The notes beneath the pieces were generated by a model that was given only the letters and a program-made list of their open reading frames with translations, did not search any database and had not been told where the DNA came from. 64,000 nt of DNA from a virus. Both the position numbers and the translations under genes were made by a program. Below are positions 42,430 to 49,748 of this stretch, one piece after another (the first letter of the stretch is position 1; the number at the start of each line of letters is the position of its first letter). The DNA lies in the IMG/VR virus record IMGVR_UViG_3300032311_001249, positions 1 through 64,000 of that record. One strand, written 5' to 3'.

Positions 42430-42736
42430 AATTTTTATTACAGTATCTGTAATGCTTGTGAATCAGACCTCTGTCGTTCAGATATTCTGCCAGAACTTCC
42501 ACACTATCAGTGTTTAGTTTCATATTGGTATTGGTGTATCTACCTCCATCATATACATGCAGAGTATCGTTTTTGTAGCATGTTACAAAAATACTCATTC
42601 CACCATTGTCTATAATGAATGACCATTTTCTTTGATCGTTTTCAGAGTATTCTATAGTGTCTATTTTATCCACCATATACCCCATATCTCTGAGGCGTTT
42701 AATACAATACGATTTTGTTGTTATTTTATTAGACAT
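42428..42736 (-). CDS. Hypothetical protein, paralogue of its upstream neighbour (102 aa)
   Basis: Not recognised. It shares with the next gene the segment [KI]D-x-x-Y-x-x-x-D-x-R-x-W-S (here EYSENDQRKWSFIIDNGGMS) followed by strands [VI]V-T, so the two arose by tandem duplication. It lies at the end of the gp45 operon and is stopped directly before a terminator. Small alpha/beta protein with no known motif. Confidence 0.6.
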   Translation of the reverse strand: MSNKITTKSYCIKRLRDMGYMVDKIDTIEYSENDQRKWSFIIDNGGMSIFVTCYKNDTLHVYDGGRYTNTNMKLNTDSVEVLAEYLNDRGLIHKHYRYCNKN

Positions 42737-42738
42737 AA

Positions 42739-43029
42739 TTATTCTTGTGTTGAATTTTCTTGAACTTGTTCTCTTTTTATAAGAAGGTCTAGAGTATCAT
42801 ACAAATCTTCTGTTTCTACATCAGTTATAATTTTATCAGATGAAAAAATATCAAATGTTTGTGTTCCGTAGTCGTATTTGTTTAAATGATGTGTTACTAC
42901 TATATTATCTTTATTTTGATTTAATAGAGCACTCCAACATCTAGAATCAGATTGATTATATGCTATATCTATTTTTATTACAGAGCAGTCTATTTTTTTA
43001 ACGTTGTCTGCGAATTTTGAATATTCCAT
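42739..43029 (-). CDS. Hypothetical protein, paralogue of its downstream neighbour (96 aa)
   Basis: Not recognised. It contains AYNQSDSRCWSALLNQNKDN, the counterpart of the segment in the neighbouring 102-aa protein. It lies one base after the gp45 stop. Both are probably small early proteins translated with the clamp. Confidence 0.6.
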   Translation of the reverse strand: MEYSKFADNVKKIDCSVIKIDIAYNQSDSRCWSALLNQNKDNIVVTHHLNKYDYGTQTFDIFSSDKIITDVETEDLYDTLDLLIKREQVQENSTQE

Positions 43030-43030
43030 T

Positions 43031-43762
43031 TTATTTTATTAATGGGGTTGTTATATATTTTAAGTTTGAGTTTGAGTTTTCGATTTCAATGTACATGACT
43101 CCGTTGTCATTTAATTTAATCGAGAAATTGTTTTTAGATTTTAATACTAGTTTAAGAATATCCACATCATAAGCTTTTAGAGGAAGACTAGTATCAACAT
43201 TCTCTGCAATTAATATTTTTATATTATCAGAGTGATTGGAGGTAGAGTTCTTATCTCCAAAAAACAAGAAAACGTTTTGATCCTCTTGTTCTATATAAAA
43301 CTTTACAGTATCATTAGAAAATTCTAATGCTTTTCTTATGTTTAAGATTTTTTCCGAACTAATTTCTACTGTGTGATGAACAATAAATTTTTTAAAGTTA
43401 TCTAAATTAAATTTAGGAACTTCTACTAGATTATCATCTAGTAGTCTTATATTAAATCTAATGTCTTTACTAGAAAAATTACAAGAATCATCTGTTAATT
43501 CCAAAGATACAAACATTTCATCACTACCAATACATTGTAGTCCTTTTACAAGTTTTAAAACATTAAGACTAAAGCGATCTTTTACATCACTTATGTGTAA
43601 TGGTTTGTATGTGTTATATAAATAAATTGCTCTTGCTTTTGTAGATATGGAATATAACTCTCCATCACAGCAAAATACTGCTATTTTTCCTTCTTTGTTC
43701 AAGTCGTTTATAGGATTTACAAAATCATTTACAAACTCTTTAGGATTTATCTGAACTATCAT
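43031..43762 (-). CDS. 45: gp45-like sliding clamp
   Basis: 243 aa (T4 gp45 228 aa). It has the clamp order of alternating helices and strands in two pseudo-repeats, with KLVKGLQCIGSDEMFVSLEL and, in the second half, KALEFSNDTVKFYIEQED and LPLKAYDVDILKLVLKS. It is part of the operon downstream of gp32. It encircles DNA to hold the polymerase and, in T4, also activates late transcription, which fits a phage with T4-type late promoters. The ATG at 43760-43762 lies 23 bases inside the end of the preceding gene. Confidence 0.7.
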   Translation of the reverse strand: MIVQINPKEFVNDFVNPINDLNKEGKIAVFCCDGELYSISTKARAIYLYNTYKPLHISDVKDRFSLNVLKLVKGLQCIGSDEMFVSLELTDDSCNFSSKDIRFNIRLLDDNLVEVPKFNLDNFKKFIVHHTVEISSEKILNIRKALEFSNDTVKFYIEQEDQNVFLFFGDKNSTSNHSDNIKILIAENVDTSLPLKAYDVDILKLVLKSKNNFSIKLNDNGVMYIEIENSNSNLKYITTPLIK

Positions 43763-44309
43763 CTGTTATTTCTTGTGGTTGATTAGATTGTGGTATTACA
43801 TTACCACTACTCACTAGTTTAATCAACTTATTAATTAAGGTTTTTTGTGATTTTATAGAATTTTTTAAAGATTTAATTTCTTCTATCAAAGCATCTCTAA
43901 AAGATTGTTCATCTTCCAGATAATTTTTCTTTGCTGGCTGATTGTAGTCTGGCATCTGAAAACCTTGCACAGACTCTATGTTAGAACTAATCATAGGTTG
44001 AACATTTTGTTGTGGTTGAGCGCCAGCAATCTGGGGAACATTCAATAATCTAGCATTTGATGGAGGTAGAGTACCTTCTGGAACAACATAATCTACTGGA
44101 ACATTATTTTGATTATAGTGTTCAGGTGTAGGCGCATACGCTTGTTGTGGATACATTTGCTGTGGCTGAAATTGACCAACAGGTTGTCCATTTCCCAAGA
44201 ATCTTCTAAAATCAGTTCTATTGTATTTGATACTAGAACCTCCTAGAGATTGTCTCATCTCCCTTTCACAAGAAGCCGCTAAAAAAGCTATGTCTGCATT
44301 ATCATTCAT
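43740..44309 (-). CDS. Gln/Pro-rich protein with C-terminal coiled coil (189 aa)
   Basis: Not recognised. The first 40 residues are helical, then a glutamine/proline/asparagine-rich, probably disordered, middle region (QFQPQQMYPQQAYAPTP), then a heptad-type helix with IEEIKSLKNSIKSQKTLINK. The gene lies between gp32 and gp45 on the minus strand. The start codon sits in an inverted repeat that can form a hairpin on read-through mRNA, with a GCTAAATA late box inside it, 5 nt before the ATG. This suggests translation mainly from late transcripts. Confidence 0.6.
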   Translation of the reverse strand: MNDNADIAFLAASCEREMRQSLGGSSIKYNRTDFRRFLGNGQPVGQFQPQQMYPQQAYAPTPEHYNQNNVPVDYVVPEGTLPPSNARLLNVPQIAGAQPQQNVQPMISSNIESVQGFQMPDYNQPAKKNYLEDEQSFRDALIEEIKSLKNSIKSQKTLINKLIKLVSSGNVIPQSNQPQEITDDSSDKS

Positions 44310-44327
44310 AGCTATATTTAGCGGCTT
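44273..44327 (-). promoter_or_regulatory. Start-codon hairpin with internal late promoter
   Basis: The 11-bp arms AAGCCGCTAAA (minus-strand 44327-44317) and TTTAGCGGCTT (44283-44273) are exact complements. A nested 7-bp stem (AGCTATG/CATAGCT, 44313-44307 with 44292-44286) contains the ATG at 44309. mRNA from the upstream gp32 promoter would fold and hide the ATG. mRNA starting at the late box (44315-44322) would lack the first arm and be open. Confidence 0.6.
44315..44322 (-). promoter_or_regulatory. Late promoter box GCTAAATA for the 189-residue gene
   Basis: Two mismatches from TATAAATA, 5 nt before ATG 44309. It lies in the first arm of the hairpin. Confidence 0.45.
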
Positions 44328-44348
44328 TTCGTTTTATTTCAATAGATA

Positions 44349-45275
44349 TTAATCGTCTAACAACGCATCCAATTCATCTTTTTCTGATTTTTTTCCCATA
44401 GGAATTTCATCATCTTCTGGAGTTGAACTTAGATCAATTCTTGGAGAAGATGTTGCGTCATCTTCATTATCACCAACTTCATCTTCTAAGTTTGCACTTG
44501 TTCCAAACCAGTGTTTATCCAAAATATTTTGAATATCTTCTTGAGATTTTACTGCTGGAATAAACTCTGTGAGATCATGAGCACTTTCTAGAATTTTTTG
44601 AATTTCTGAATCAGACAAACCAAGGTCTTCTGCATCATCAAAAGTAGTCTCTGAATAATTGTGGTAGCCTGCTTTTTCTGTGACTTTGACTATAAGACTT
44701 CTTCCTTTGGCAGATAAATCTAGTGCTTTAGCTCCAATTTTTTTACTCATATCACCAAAAATGGCACTATGAATTTTTTTATAAATATCGCTGATAGGAT
44801 TTCCTTCACGATCCACTTGTGCTGGATATAAACCAGCAACAACTTGACCGATTTTTTCCTTTGCATCAGGATCATCTCCATCTACACTGATAAGATAGCC
44901 GTTTACCGCTTGTTTTCTTTGTGGAAGGAGTTTATAACTAGCTTTTTGTTCAGCTTCATCTCCTTTTTCTTTGGCTTTGGTATAGTGATCCCATTGAGTT
45001 TTCTTGTATAAATCTTCTTTTATACCAGCATCTTGTGGTGATCTTCCACCATAAACATAAGTTCCATCCACTCTGCTTTTAAAGCCGATTTCCTTAAATG
45101 TTATAAATGTATTATTGACATTTTTAATGTAAGGAATTAATCTGATTACATAAGTACAATTCTTTTTGAATTTTAATATTCTGGGGTCTCCTTTAAAGAC
45201 TCCTTTTTCTTTTTGAATACTTGTTTCTTCTACTGCTTTTACTTGATTTAATATATTTTCTAGGTTTAATGACAT
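44349..45275 (-). CDS. 32: gp32-like single-stranded DNA-binding protein
   Basis: 308 aa (T4 gp32 301 aa). The first 20 residues form a basic/helical cooperative-binding region. The core has RILKFKKNCTYVIRLIPYIK and SYKLLPQRKQAVNGYLISVD, and the C-terminal tail is acidic (SEKDELDALLDD), as in T4, where it contacts other replication proteins. The T4 zinc-binding cysteines are absent; the equivalent region reads YVYGGRSPQDAGIKEDLY and only one Cys is present in the protein. The gene has a sigma70-like promoter and a real leader. Confidence 0.85.
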   Translation of the reverse strand: MSLNLENILNQVKAVEETSIQKEKGVFKGDPRILKFKKNCTYVIRLIPYIKNVNNTFITFKEIGFKSRVDGTYVYGGRSPQDAGIKEDLYKKTQWDHYTKAKEKGDEAEQKASYKLLPQRKQAVNGYLISVDGDDPDAKEKIGQVVAGLYPAQVDREGNPISDIYKKIHSAIFGDMSKKIGAKALDLSAKGRSLIVKVTEKAGYHNYSETTFDDAEDLGLSDSEIQKILESAHDLTEFIPAVKSQEDIQNILDKHWFGTSANLEDEVGDNEDDATSSPRIDLSSTPEDDEIPMGKKSEKDELDALLDD

Positions 45276-45332
45276 ATTTCTAATTTTCTTTATTTCTTAA
45301 TCAACTACATCCATTTTACTTTCAGTAGTTAT
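45276..45332 (-). promoter_or_regulatory. gp32 mRNA leader with hairpin and A-rich segment (possible translational operator)
   Basis: The predicted transcript begins near 45332. A 6-bp hairpin (AACTAC 45330-45325, GTAGTT 45308-45303, 16-nt loop) is followed by about 27 nt that are almost only A and T with a few G up to the ATG. This arrangement, a structured element followed by unstructured AU-rich RNA, resembles the T4 gp32 autoregulatory operator. Confidence 0.45.
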
Positions 45333-45338
45333 GTTATA

Positions 45339-45367
45339 CTTATACTACAAAATTGCTTTTTGTTCAA
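45339..45367 (-). promoter_or_regulatory. Sigma70-like promoter for gp32
   Basis: Minus strand: -35 TTGAAC (45362-45367), 17-nt spacer, -10 TATAAG (45339-45344). It lies across the end of the preceding gene and leaves a leader of about 57 nt. Confidence 0.6.
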
Positions 45368-46016
45368 GTTTTTTCTTGAGATAATGTGATATTTTTCTTT
45401 TCAATTCTTCTAGATAATTCTGTGTTTTAATACTGCTTTTGTAACAATTGTACATTTTGTTCAAATCTAAATCACTACCATAATAAAGTTCAAATTCATC
45501 TCTGGGCATTTTATATAAAATATCATACATACCCGGTATGCTAAACACAGAATACCATGATATTTTATGTTCTTTTAAATGAATTAGACAATCATTTTGT
45601 GCCACAGAACAATGCTTAGAATAGTCTTCTAATCTTATATTTTTTGATTCACAAAAATTAGCTATAAATTTGTAAGACTCTTTAAAGTATTCAAATTGTT
45701 CTTCTGGGTTGCTTTGTTGAAGAACTTTTATGTATGCTATACAAGTAGAAATTCCTTTGCTGCTAGCATAAAATTTTAATGGAAAAAATATTTTTTCATC
45801 ATTATATATTTTGTATGGAGCATCAAAGAAAAAACTATTGAAAAATGATGGATATTTTTCAAATACTTTTTCTATTTTTTGTAGATATGTTATTTTTTCT
45901 AAATCTTGCTCTATATCAGAAAAATTTTTCTTTGCTCTATATGGTTGATTATTGTTTATTCTGAATGCTCTTAAATATAAATTATATATTCTTTTTTGGT
46001 TTTCTGTCACATTCAT
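45345..46016 (-). CDS. Possible gp59-like helicase loader
   Basis: 223 aa (T4 gp59 217 aa). All-helical, aromatic and lysine rich. The start IYNLYLRAFRINNNQPYRAK resembles T4 gp59 VYKLYLMIKQHMNGKYD, and the segment FFFDAPYKIYNDEKIFFPLK has a similar layout. It lies between the gp41 helicase and gp32, where a loader that joins both would be expected; T4 also has 59 close to 32. The evidence is a loose match and the position. Its ATG overlaps the preceding stop by 4 bases (ATGA). Confidence 0.4.
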   Translation of the reverse strand: MNVTENQKRIYNLYLRAFRINNNQPYRAKKNFSDIEQDLEKITYLQKIEKVFEKYPSFFNSFFFDAPYKIYNDEKIFFPLKFYASSKGISTCIAYIKVLQQSNPEEQFEYFKESYKFIANFCESKNIRLEDYSKHCSVAQNDCLIHLKEHKISWYSVFSIPGMYDILYKMPRDEFELYYGSDLDLNKMYNCYKSSIKTQNYLEELKRKISHYLKKKLEQKAIL

Positions 46017-46279
46017 TTTTTTATTTTCTTGGATTTATTTAAGACTGGATAACGATGAGCCATATATTCTACAACAGAATACCATGAAGTGTCTGTTAAT
46101 TTTAACAACAAGGTTTTTAATTCTGGACTCTTATTTATTAAGATAAATAGAGAAACACATGAAATCGGTTTATTTGATATAAGAGTTATAAAACTTCCAA
46201 ATTTATTTATGGTATCTTCTAATTCTTGATTTATTATATAAGTATTAGCGCACGGAAATATAAAATCTTGTTTGAACAT
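46013..46279 (-). CDS. Hypothetical small protein (88 aa)
   Basis: Not recognised. It contains a central hydrophobic helix pair (SCVSLFILINKSPELKTLLL) and a basic C-terminus. It lies 8 nt after the helicase gene and overlaps the possible loader gene by 4 bases. A gp33-like role was considered, since T4 has gene 33 next to 59, but no sequence feature supports it. Confidence 0.55.
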   Translation of the reverse strand: MFKQDFIFPCANTYIINQELEDTINKFGSFITLISNKPISCVSLFILINKSPELKTLLLKLTDTSWYSVVEYMAHRYPVLNKSKKIKK

Positions 46280-46287
46280 TAATATAT

Positions 46288-47649
46288 TTAATCACCTTTC
46301 ATCAAAGATTCAAAATCTAAAATGTCAGATAGATTCATGTTCTCTCCAGATGATACAGAATTATCAAAAACAGGTTCATCATTTTCGTTGTATAGTCTAA
46401 GAGTATCATAATCTATTTTAAGATAACCTTCTGCACCCTTGGCACCATCTCTGACTTTTTTACCACCAAATCTTATTATACTGCATTCTCTGTCTTCATC
46501 TGTCTGCCATATATTAACATGTCCATCAAAGTCCGCAAGTTGATCCCAACTACCACTCATGGTATCTAAACCGGGATTATTACTTCTATGACTAGCTCTG
46601 TTAAGTTGGGCTACTGTTAGAATAGGTGCTTCTATCTGATATGATATACCTCTACATTCTTGAACTATATACTGTAGTTCAGTGTGTTTGCTAGTCTGAG
46701 ATACTGATGGTTTTAATAATGCATGCCCATCAATACATAATAAATCGGGAGAAACGCCAGTTTTATCTTTTAATTTTTTAAGATAAGCATATACATTTTT
46801 TGCTGAAACTCCTTTGGTTGGAACTTCTTTTATTATAAGCTTAGAATTATATTTTCTTTTGAATTCTTCAACTTGTTTTTTATATTTGTCTATGTTTTCT
46901 CCTAACAAAGAAATAGCTATTCCTGTGAGCATGCCTGATATTCTTTTGGCATATCTCATTTCACTCATTTCTGGTGATATAATAACTACATTCTTATTTT
47001 GTAAAACAACATTCAATGCTATGTTTGCTAGAAAAATACTTTTACCCACATTGGTTTCTCCACCAATATCATAAATAGCTTTTCCTTCTTTTTGAAAACC
47101 TCCACCAAAAGCATCATCAAGACTTTTATAACCAGTAGAAATAAAACAGTCTTTTTGTTGTAGATAATTTACAACTCTGTCATTTTCACAAAAATAATCC
47201 AGACCAAAATTATCAACAAGAGTTATAGAATGAATTTTTTCACTCTCTTTTTGTATATCATCCAAGTTGAATTCTCTTTTAGATGCTTTTTCATCAATTA
47301 TTTTATCCGTTAACAATGCATATTTTCTTTGCTTTAAGAAATACTCTGTATTATTAACTAATTCTATTTCGTTGTAATCAGAATCCAACTCTTTAATATA
47401 ACCTACTACTTTTTTCAGAGACTCTTTTAAAGATATTGTGTTTACTCTAGACTTTAATTCTGTGAGACTAGGAATACTATTTCTTTCCAAATAAAAAGTT
47501 TTAATGATATTAATTATCTCTGCTATATCCTTGTCTTTGAACAAGGATTTGTCCAGATAATCAATGATTGATGCGATATAGGTGCAGTCCTTTTTTAAAC
47601 AATGCTGAATTATTACCTTCTCGAAGAAATCTAAGTCTATTTTAGCCAT
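46288..47649 (-). CDS. 41: gp41-like replicative helicase (DnaB family)
   Basis: 453 aa (T4 gp41 475 aa). The N-terminal helical domain is followed by a RecA-type core: Walker A GGETNVGKS near residues 197-205, the VVIISPEMSEMRYAKR segment, DLLCIDGHALL as Walker B, and ILTVAQLNR as the DnaB-type H3/sensor segment. A late segment with DFDGHVNIWQTDEDRECSII follows. It is the 5'-3' helicase of the fork, paired with gp61. The gene lies in an operon with UvsX as in T4, where the order is uvsX-40-41. Confidence 0.9.
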   Translation of the reverse strand: MAKIDLDFFEKVIIQHCLKKDCTYIASIIDYLDKSLFKDKDIAEIINIIKTFYLERNSIPSLTELKSRVNTISLKESLKKVVGYIKELDSDYNEIELVNNTEYFLKQRKYALLTDKIIDEKASKREFNLDDIQKESEKIHSITLVDNFGLDYFCENDRVVNYLQQKDCFISTGYKSLDDAFGGGFQKEGKAIYDIGGETNVGKSIFLANIALNVVLQNKNVVIISPEMSEMRYAKRISGMLTGIAISLLGENIDKYKKQVEEFKRKYNSKLIIKEVPTKGVSAKNVYAYLKKLKDKTGVSPDLLCIDGHALLKPSVSQTSKHTELQYIVQECRGISYQIEAPILTVAQLNRASHRSNNPGLDTMSGSWDQLADFDGHVNIWQTDEDRECSIIRFGGKKVRDGAKGAEGYLKIDYDTLRLYNENDEPVFDNSVSSGENMNLSDILDFESLMKGD

Positions 47650-47682
47650 ATACTAACACTATCAATCAAACCTGCTAGATAG

Positions 47683-47976
47683 TCAAGAACTAACTCTAGA
47701 GAATTCTACTGATATGATGCTGTTCTGAATATTTTTTCCAGAAATGTATTTTTGACTAAACCAATCTTCAAATAATCTTTGGTCTGCTATATTTTGATTG
47801 TAGCTTGCCTTTTTATAAAAAGAATCGAACAGTTCACCTATTGTAAACTGTTCGATTCTGTTAGTTTCTTCGTTTTTTCTTCTTACTGCAATAGCGTTTT
47901 CATCTTCTAATAATATAGTTGTTATTCTAGGTTTGTTTATTAGAGTTCCTGTGGATTTTACTGTTGCCTTTATCAT
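47683..47976 (-). CDS. Hypothetical protein in gene 40 position (97 aa)
   Basis: Not recognised. A small protein with a basic N-terminal strand region (KATVKSTGTLINKPRITTIL), a helix-rich centre with FTIGELFDSFYKKASYNQNI and a C-terminal strand. By order between uvsX and 41 it occupies the position of T4 gene 40, but no sequence match is claimed. Confidence 0.55.
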   Translation of the reverse strand: MIKATVKSTGTLINKPRITTILLEDENAIAVRRKNEETNRIEQFTIGELFDSFYKKASYNQNIADQRLFEDWFSQKYISGKNIQNSIISVEFSRVSS

Positions 47977-47987
47977 CAGAATACTTA

Positions 47988-48983
47988 CTATAAGGAAAAT
48001 TTCTTTTCCACAGCATTACAAAATTCTTTGTTTTGTAATAGACTCTCCATATATTTCTCATCTTCTTCTAATTCTGCTCTTCTAACATTTTTATCATTAC
48101 CTTTTATACAATACCATCCTTGTTTTGGATTTTCTATAAATCCCAACTCTAATGCAAGATCAAAAATACCAGAATAGCGGTCTATACCTTCACCAAATCT
48201 TACTGATACTGGAAATTTGGCATTTTCTTTTACATATCTACTAAGACCTGCTGTAAGAGTAAATCTGAAACCTGCTAATTCATCCTTTTCTTTTTCTTGT
48301 GCTTTACTGATAAAGAGTAGAGTGTGTGCAGCATACTGTGCTCCTCTACCACCAGCAGCAACTTCTTTACTGTACATTTCTTGAGTCTGATAAGAGTGAT
48401 TGATTATGACCATAGGAATCTGTTTGATGGCAGCTTCTCCAGTAACAATTCTAAAAAATGACTTTAGTTGTTTGGCTCTGGTCATGTCTGCCACCACTTT
48501 GTTGTCTTTGGCGTCCTCTGTCTCTTTGGTGCTTCTTAACATCCCAATAGAGTCAACACACACCAAGACTCTATCCCCCTCTGAAACGTCTTCCATAAGA
48601 TTAGCCACATCAGACTTTAGTTCTTCCACACTTCTGATTGGTCTATGGTCTATTCTTTCTGTATCCACACCAGCTTTTTCATAATAAGAGGGGGTGGAAC
48701 CCAATTCACTATCATATAATACCACCACATAATCATGCCCTTCATTTTCTTTTTGAAACCCTTTTATGAGTTCTATCATAAAGTTGGTTTTAAAGTGTTT
48801 TGGTGGTGCTGCTATTTGAATTATTCCTTTTGGAAGTCCTCCATTCAATTTTCCAGATAGGGCTAAGTTTAATAAGGGAACATTAGTACCTATAAAAGTT
48901 TCATCTGTAAAATATTTACTATTTTTTAATATTTCTGGTTTTAATACTGTATTTTTTCTTAATTTCTTTAAAAGGTCTGACAT
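47988..48983 (-). CDS. uvsX: UvsX-like recombinase (RecA family)
   Basis: 331 aa from ATG 48981-48983 (T4 UvsX about 391 aa). The N-terminal MSDLLKKLRK matches T4 MSDLKSRL. A non-canonical P-loop APPKHFKT (residues 59-66) corresponds to T4 GPSKSFKS. Further matches are VVVLYDSELGSTPSYYEKAG, KVVADMTRAKQLKSFFRIVT and GGRGAQYAAHTLLFI. It forms filaments on single-stranded DNA for recombination-dependent replication. The ATG two codons earlier would lengthen the protein slightly; the chosen start follows T4. Confidence 0.9.
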   Translation of the reverse strand: MSDLLKKLRKNTVLKPEILKNSKYFTDETFIGTNVPLLNLALSGKLNGGLPKGIIQIAAPPKHFKTNFMIELIKGFQKENEGHDYVVVLYDSELGSTPSYYEKAGVDTERIDHRPIRSVEELKSDVANLMEDVSEGDRVLVCVDSIGMLRSTKETEDAKDNKVVADMTRAKQLKSFFRIVTGEAAIKQIPMVIINHSYQTQEMYSKEVAAGGRGAQYAAHTLLFISKAQEKEKDELAGFRFTLTAGLSRYVKENAKFPVSVRFGEGIDRYSGIFDLALELGFIENPKQGWYCIKGNDKNVRRAELEEDEKYMESLLQNKEFCNAVEKKFSL

Positions 48984-48993
48984 AAACATTCAT

Positions 48994-49022
48994 ATTATAA
49001 CATATGTGGTATTAAATTTCAA
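48994..49022 (-). promoter_or_regulatory. Strong sigma70-like promoter for uvsX
   Basis: Minus strand: -35 TTGAAA (49017-49022), 17-nt spacer, perfect -10 TATAAT (48994-48999). The predicted start falls at or within a few nucleotides of the first ATG. Confidence 0.75.
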
Positions 49023-49023
49023 C

Positions 49024-49056
49024 AAAAAAGGAGACCTTTTTTTGGTCTCCTTTTTT
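49024..49056 (-). terminator. Terminator upstream of the uvsX promoter
   Basis: A 13-bp perfect stem (GGAGACC/GGTCTCC core, A/T ends) with a seven-T loop. It closes the operon that ends with the 80-residue gene and abuts the -35 of the uvsX promoter. Confidence 0.85.
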
Positions 49057-49075
49057 CATTCATTTTAATAAAAAA

Positions 49076-49318
49076 TCAACAACTTGAACTTGTGCAACAA
49101 CCTGAATTTTCACAAGAAGCAGGTTCTGAAATTAGATTACTTTTAAATAAAACTTTTTGTGTCTTTTTCTTTTGTTTGTTATATTCTTTTATAAATTGAG
49201 AAATTTGAACATCACCCCACTGAAATACATTTTTCAAGATGAATTTTTTTGGCAAATAATTCCAATCTTCCATCAAATAATTTAAAGAATATAGAATATC
49301 TTTTGTGTTTTGTTCCAT
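49076..49318 (-). CDS. Small protein with cysteine-rich tail (80 aa)
   Basis: Not recognised. A mostly helical protein (WNYLPKKFILKNVFQWGDVQ) ends in a cysteine cluster SCENSGCCTSSSC, four cysteines within 13 residues, which could bind metal or form disulfides. It is the last gene of the DNA polymerase operon, before a strong terminator. Confidence 0.55.
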   Translation of the reverse strand: MEQNTKDILYSLNYLMEDWNYLPKKFILKNVFQWGDVQISQFIKEYNKQKKKTQKVLFKSNLISEPASCENSGCCTSSSC

Positions 49319-49320
49319 AA

Positions 49321-49707
49321 TTAGAATAATTTTATAATATTATCTTCTGGTTTAACAGATTGGTCTGATTGTTTGGTGTTGTTGTTTGTATTCACTGAAT
49401 TTACTAAATTCAAATAATTTGATATAACATTTTCTGCTAATTGCAGATCATATTTTAAAAGAGAGCTTTTCTCGAATGTGTAAATTATATCTTCTTGAGG
49501 ATTTTGTAAGAGATTTCTGATGTTAACAGCAGGTTGAATACTCAACATTTCTATGGGAATAAAATTTATATTGACTTGGTTGTTTTGACCTGATATTCCT
49601 AAAAATGCTGGTGCTTTAATTTTAATTGCTGTATCATTTTCTTCAACTAATATTGCTACTAGTAATTCACTGATATTCTTTAATATTCCTATTACTTTTT
49701 GTTCCAT
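49321..49707 (-). CDS. Hypothetical protein, beta-rich (Sm-like pattern) (128 aa)
   Basis: Not recognised. The first 55 residues alternate strands like an Sm/SH3-type barrel (VIGILKNISELLVAILVEEN, then INFIPIEML). A helix and a polar linker follow, and it ends in NIIKLF, a hydrophobic tip loosely reminiscent of clamp-binding C-termini in T4 proteins. The ATG lies about 10 nt after a 32-bp perfect palindrome. Confidence 0.5.
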   Translation of the reverse strand: MEQKVIGILKNISELLVAILVEENDTAIKIKAPAFLGISGQNNQVNINFIPIEMLSIQPAVNIRNLLQNPQEDIIYTFEKSSLLKYDLQLAENVISNYLNLVNSVNTNNNTKQSDQSVKPEDNIIKLF

Positions 49708-49716
49708 ATTACTATT

Positions 49717-49748
49717 AATACAGTTGAATATGCATATTCAACTGTATT
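49717..49748. repeat. 32-bp perfect palindrome between two early genes
   Basis: The 16 bases from 49717 and the 16 bases ending at 49748 are exact reverse complements, with ATGCAT at the centre. It overlaps the stop of the 97-residue gene and lies just upstream of the 128-residue gene. No T-run follows on the coding strand, so a simple terminator is unlikely there. Confidence 0.8.
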
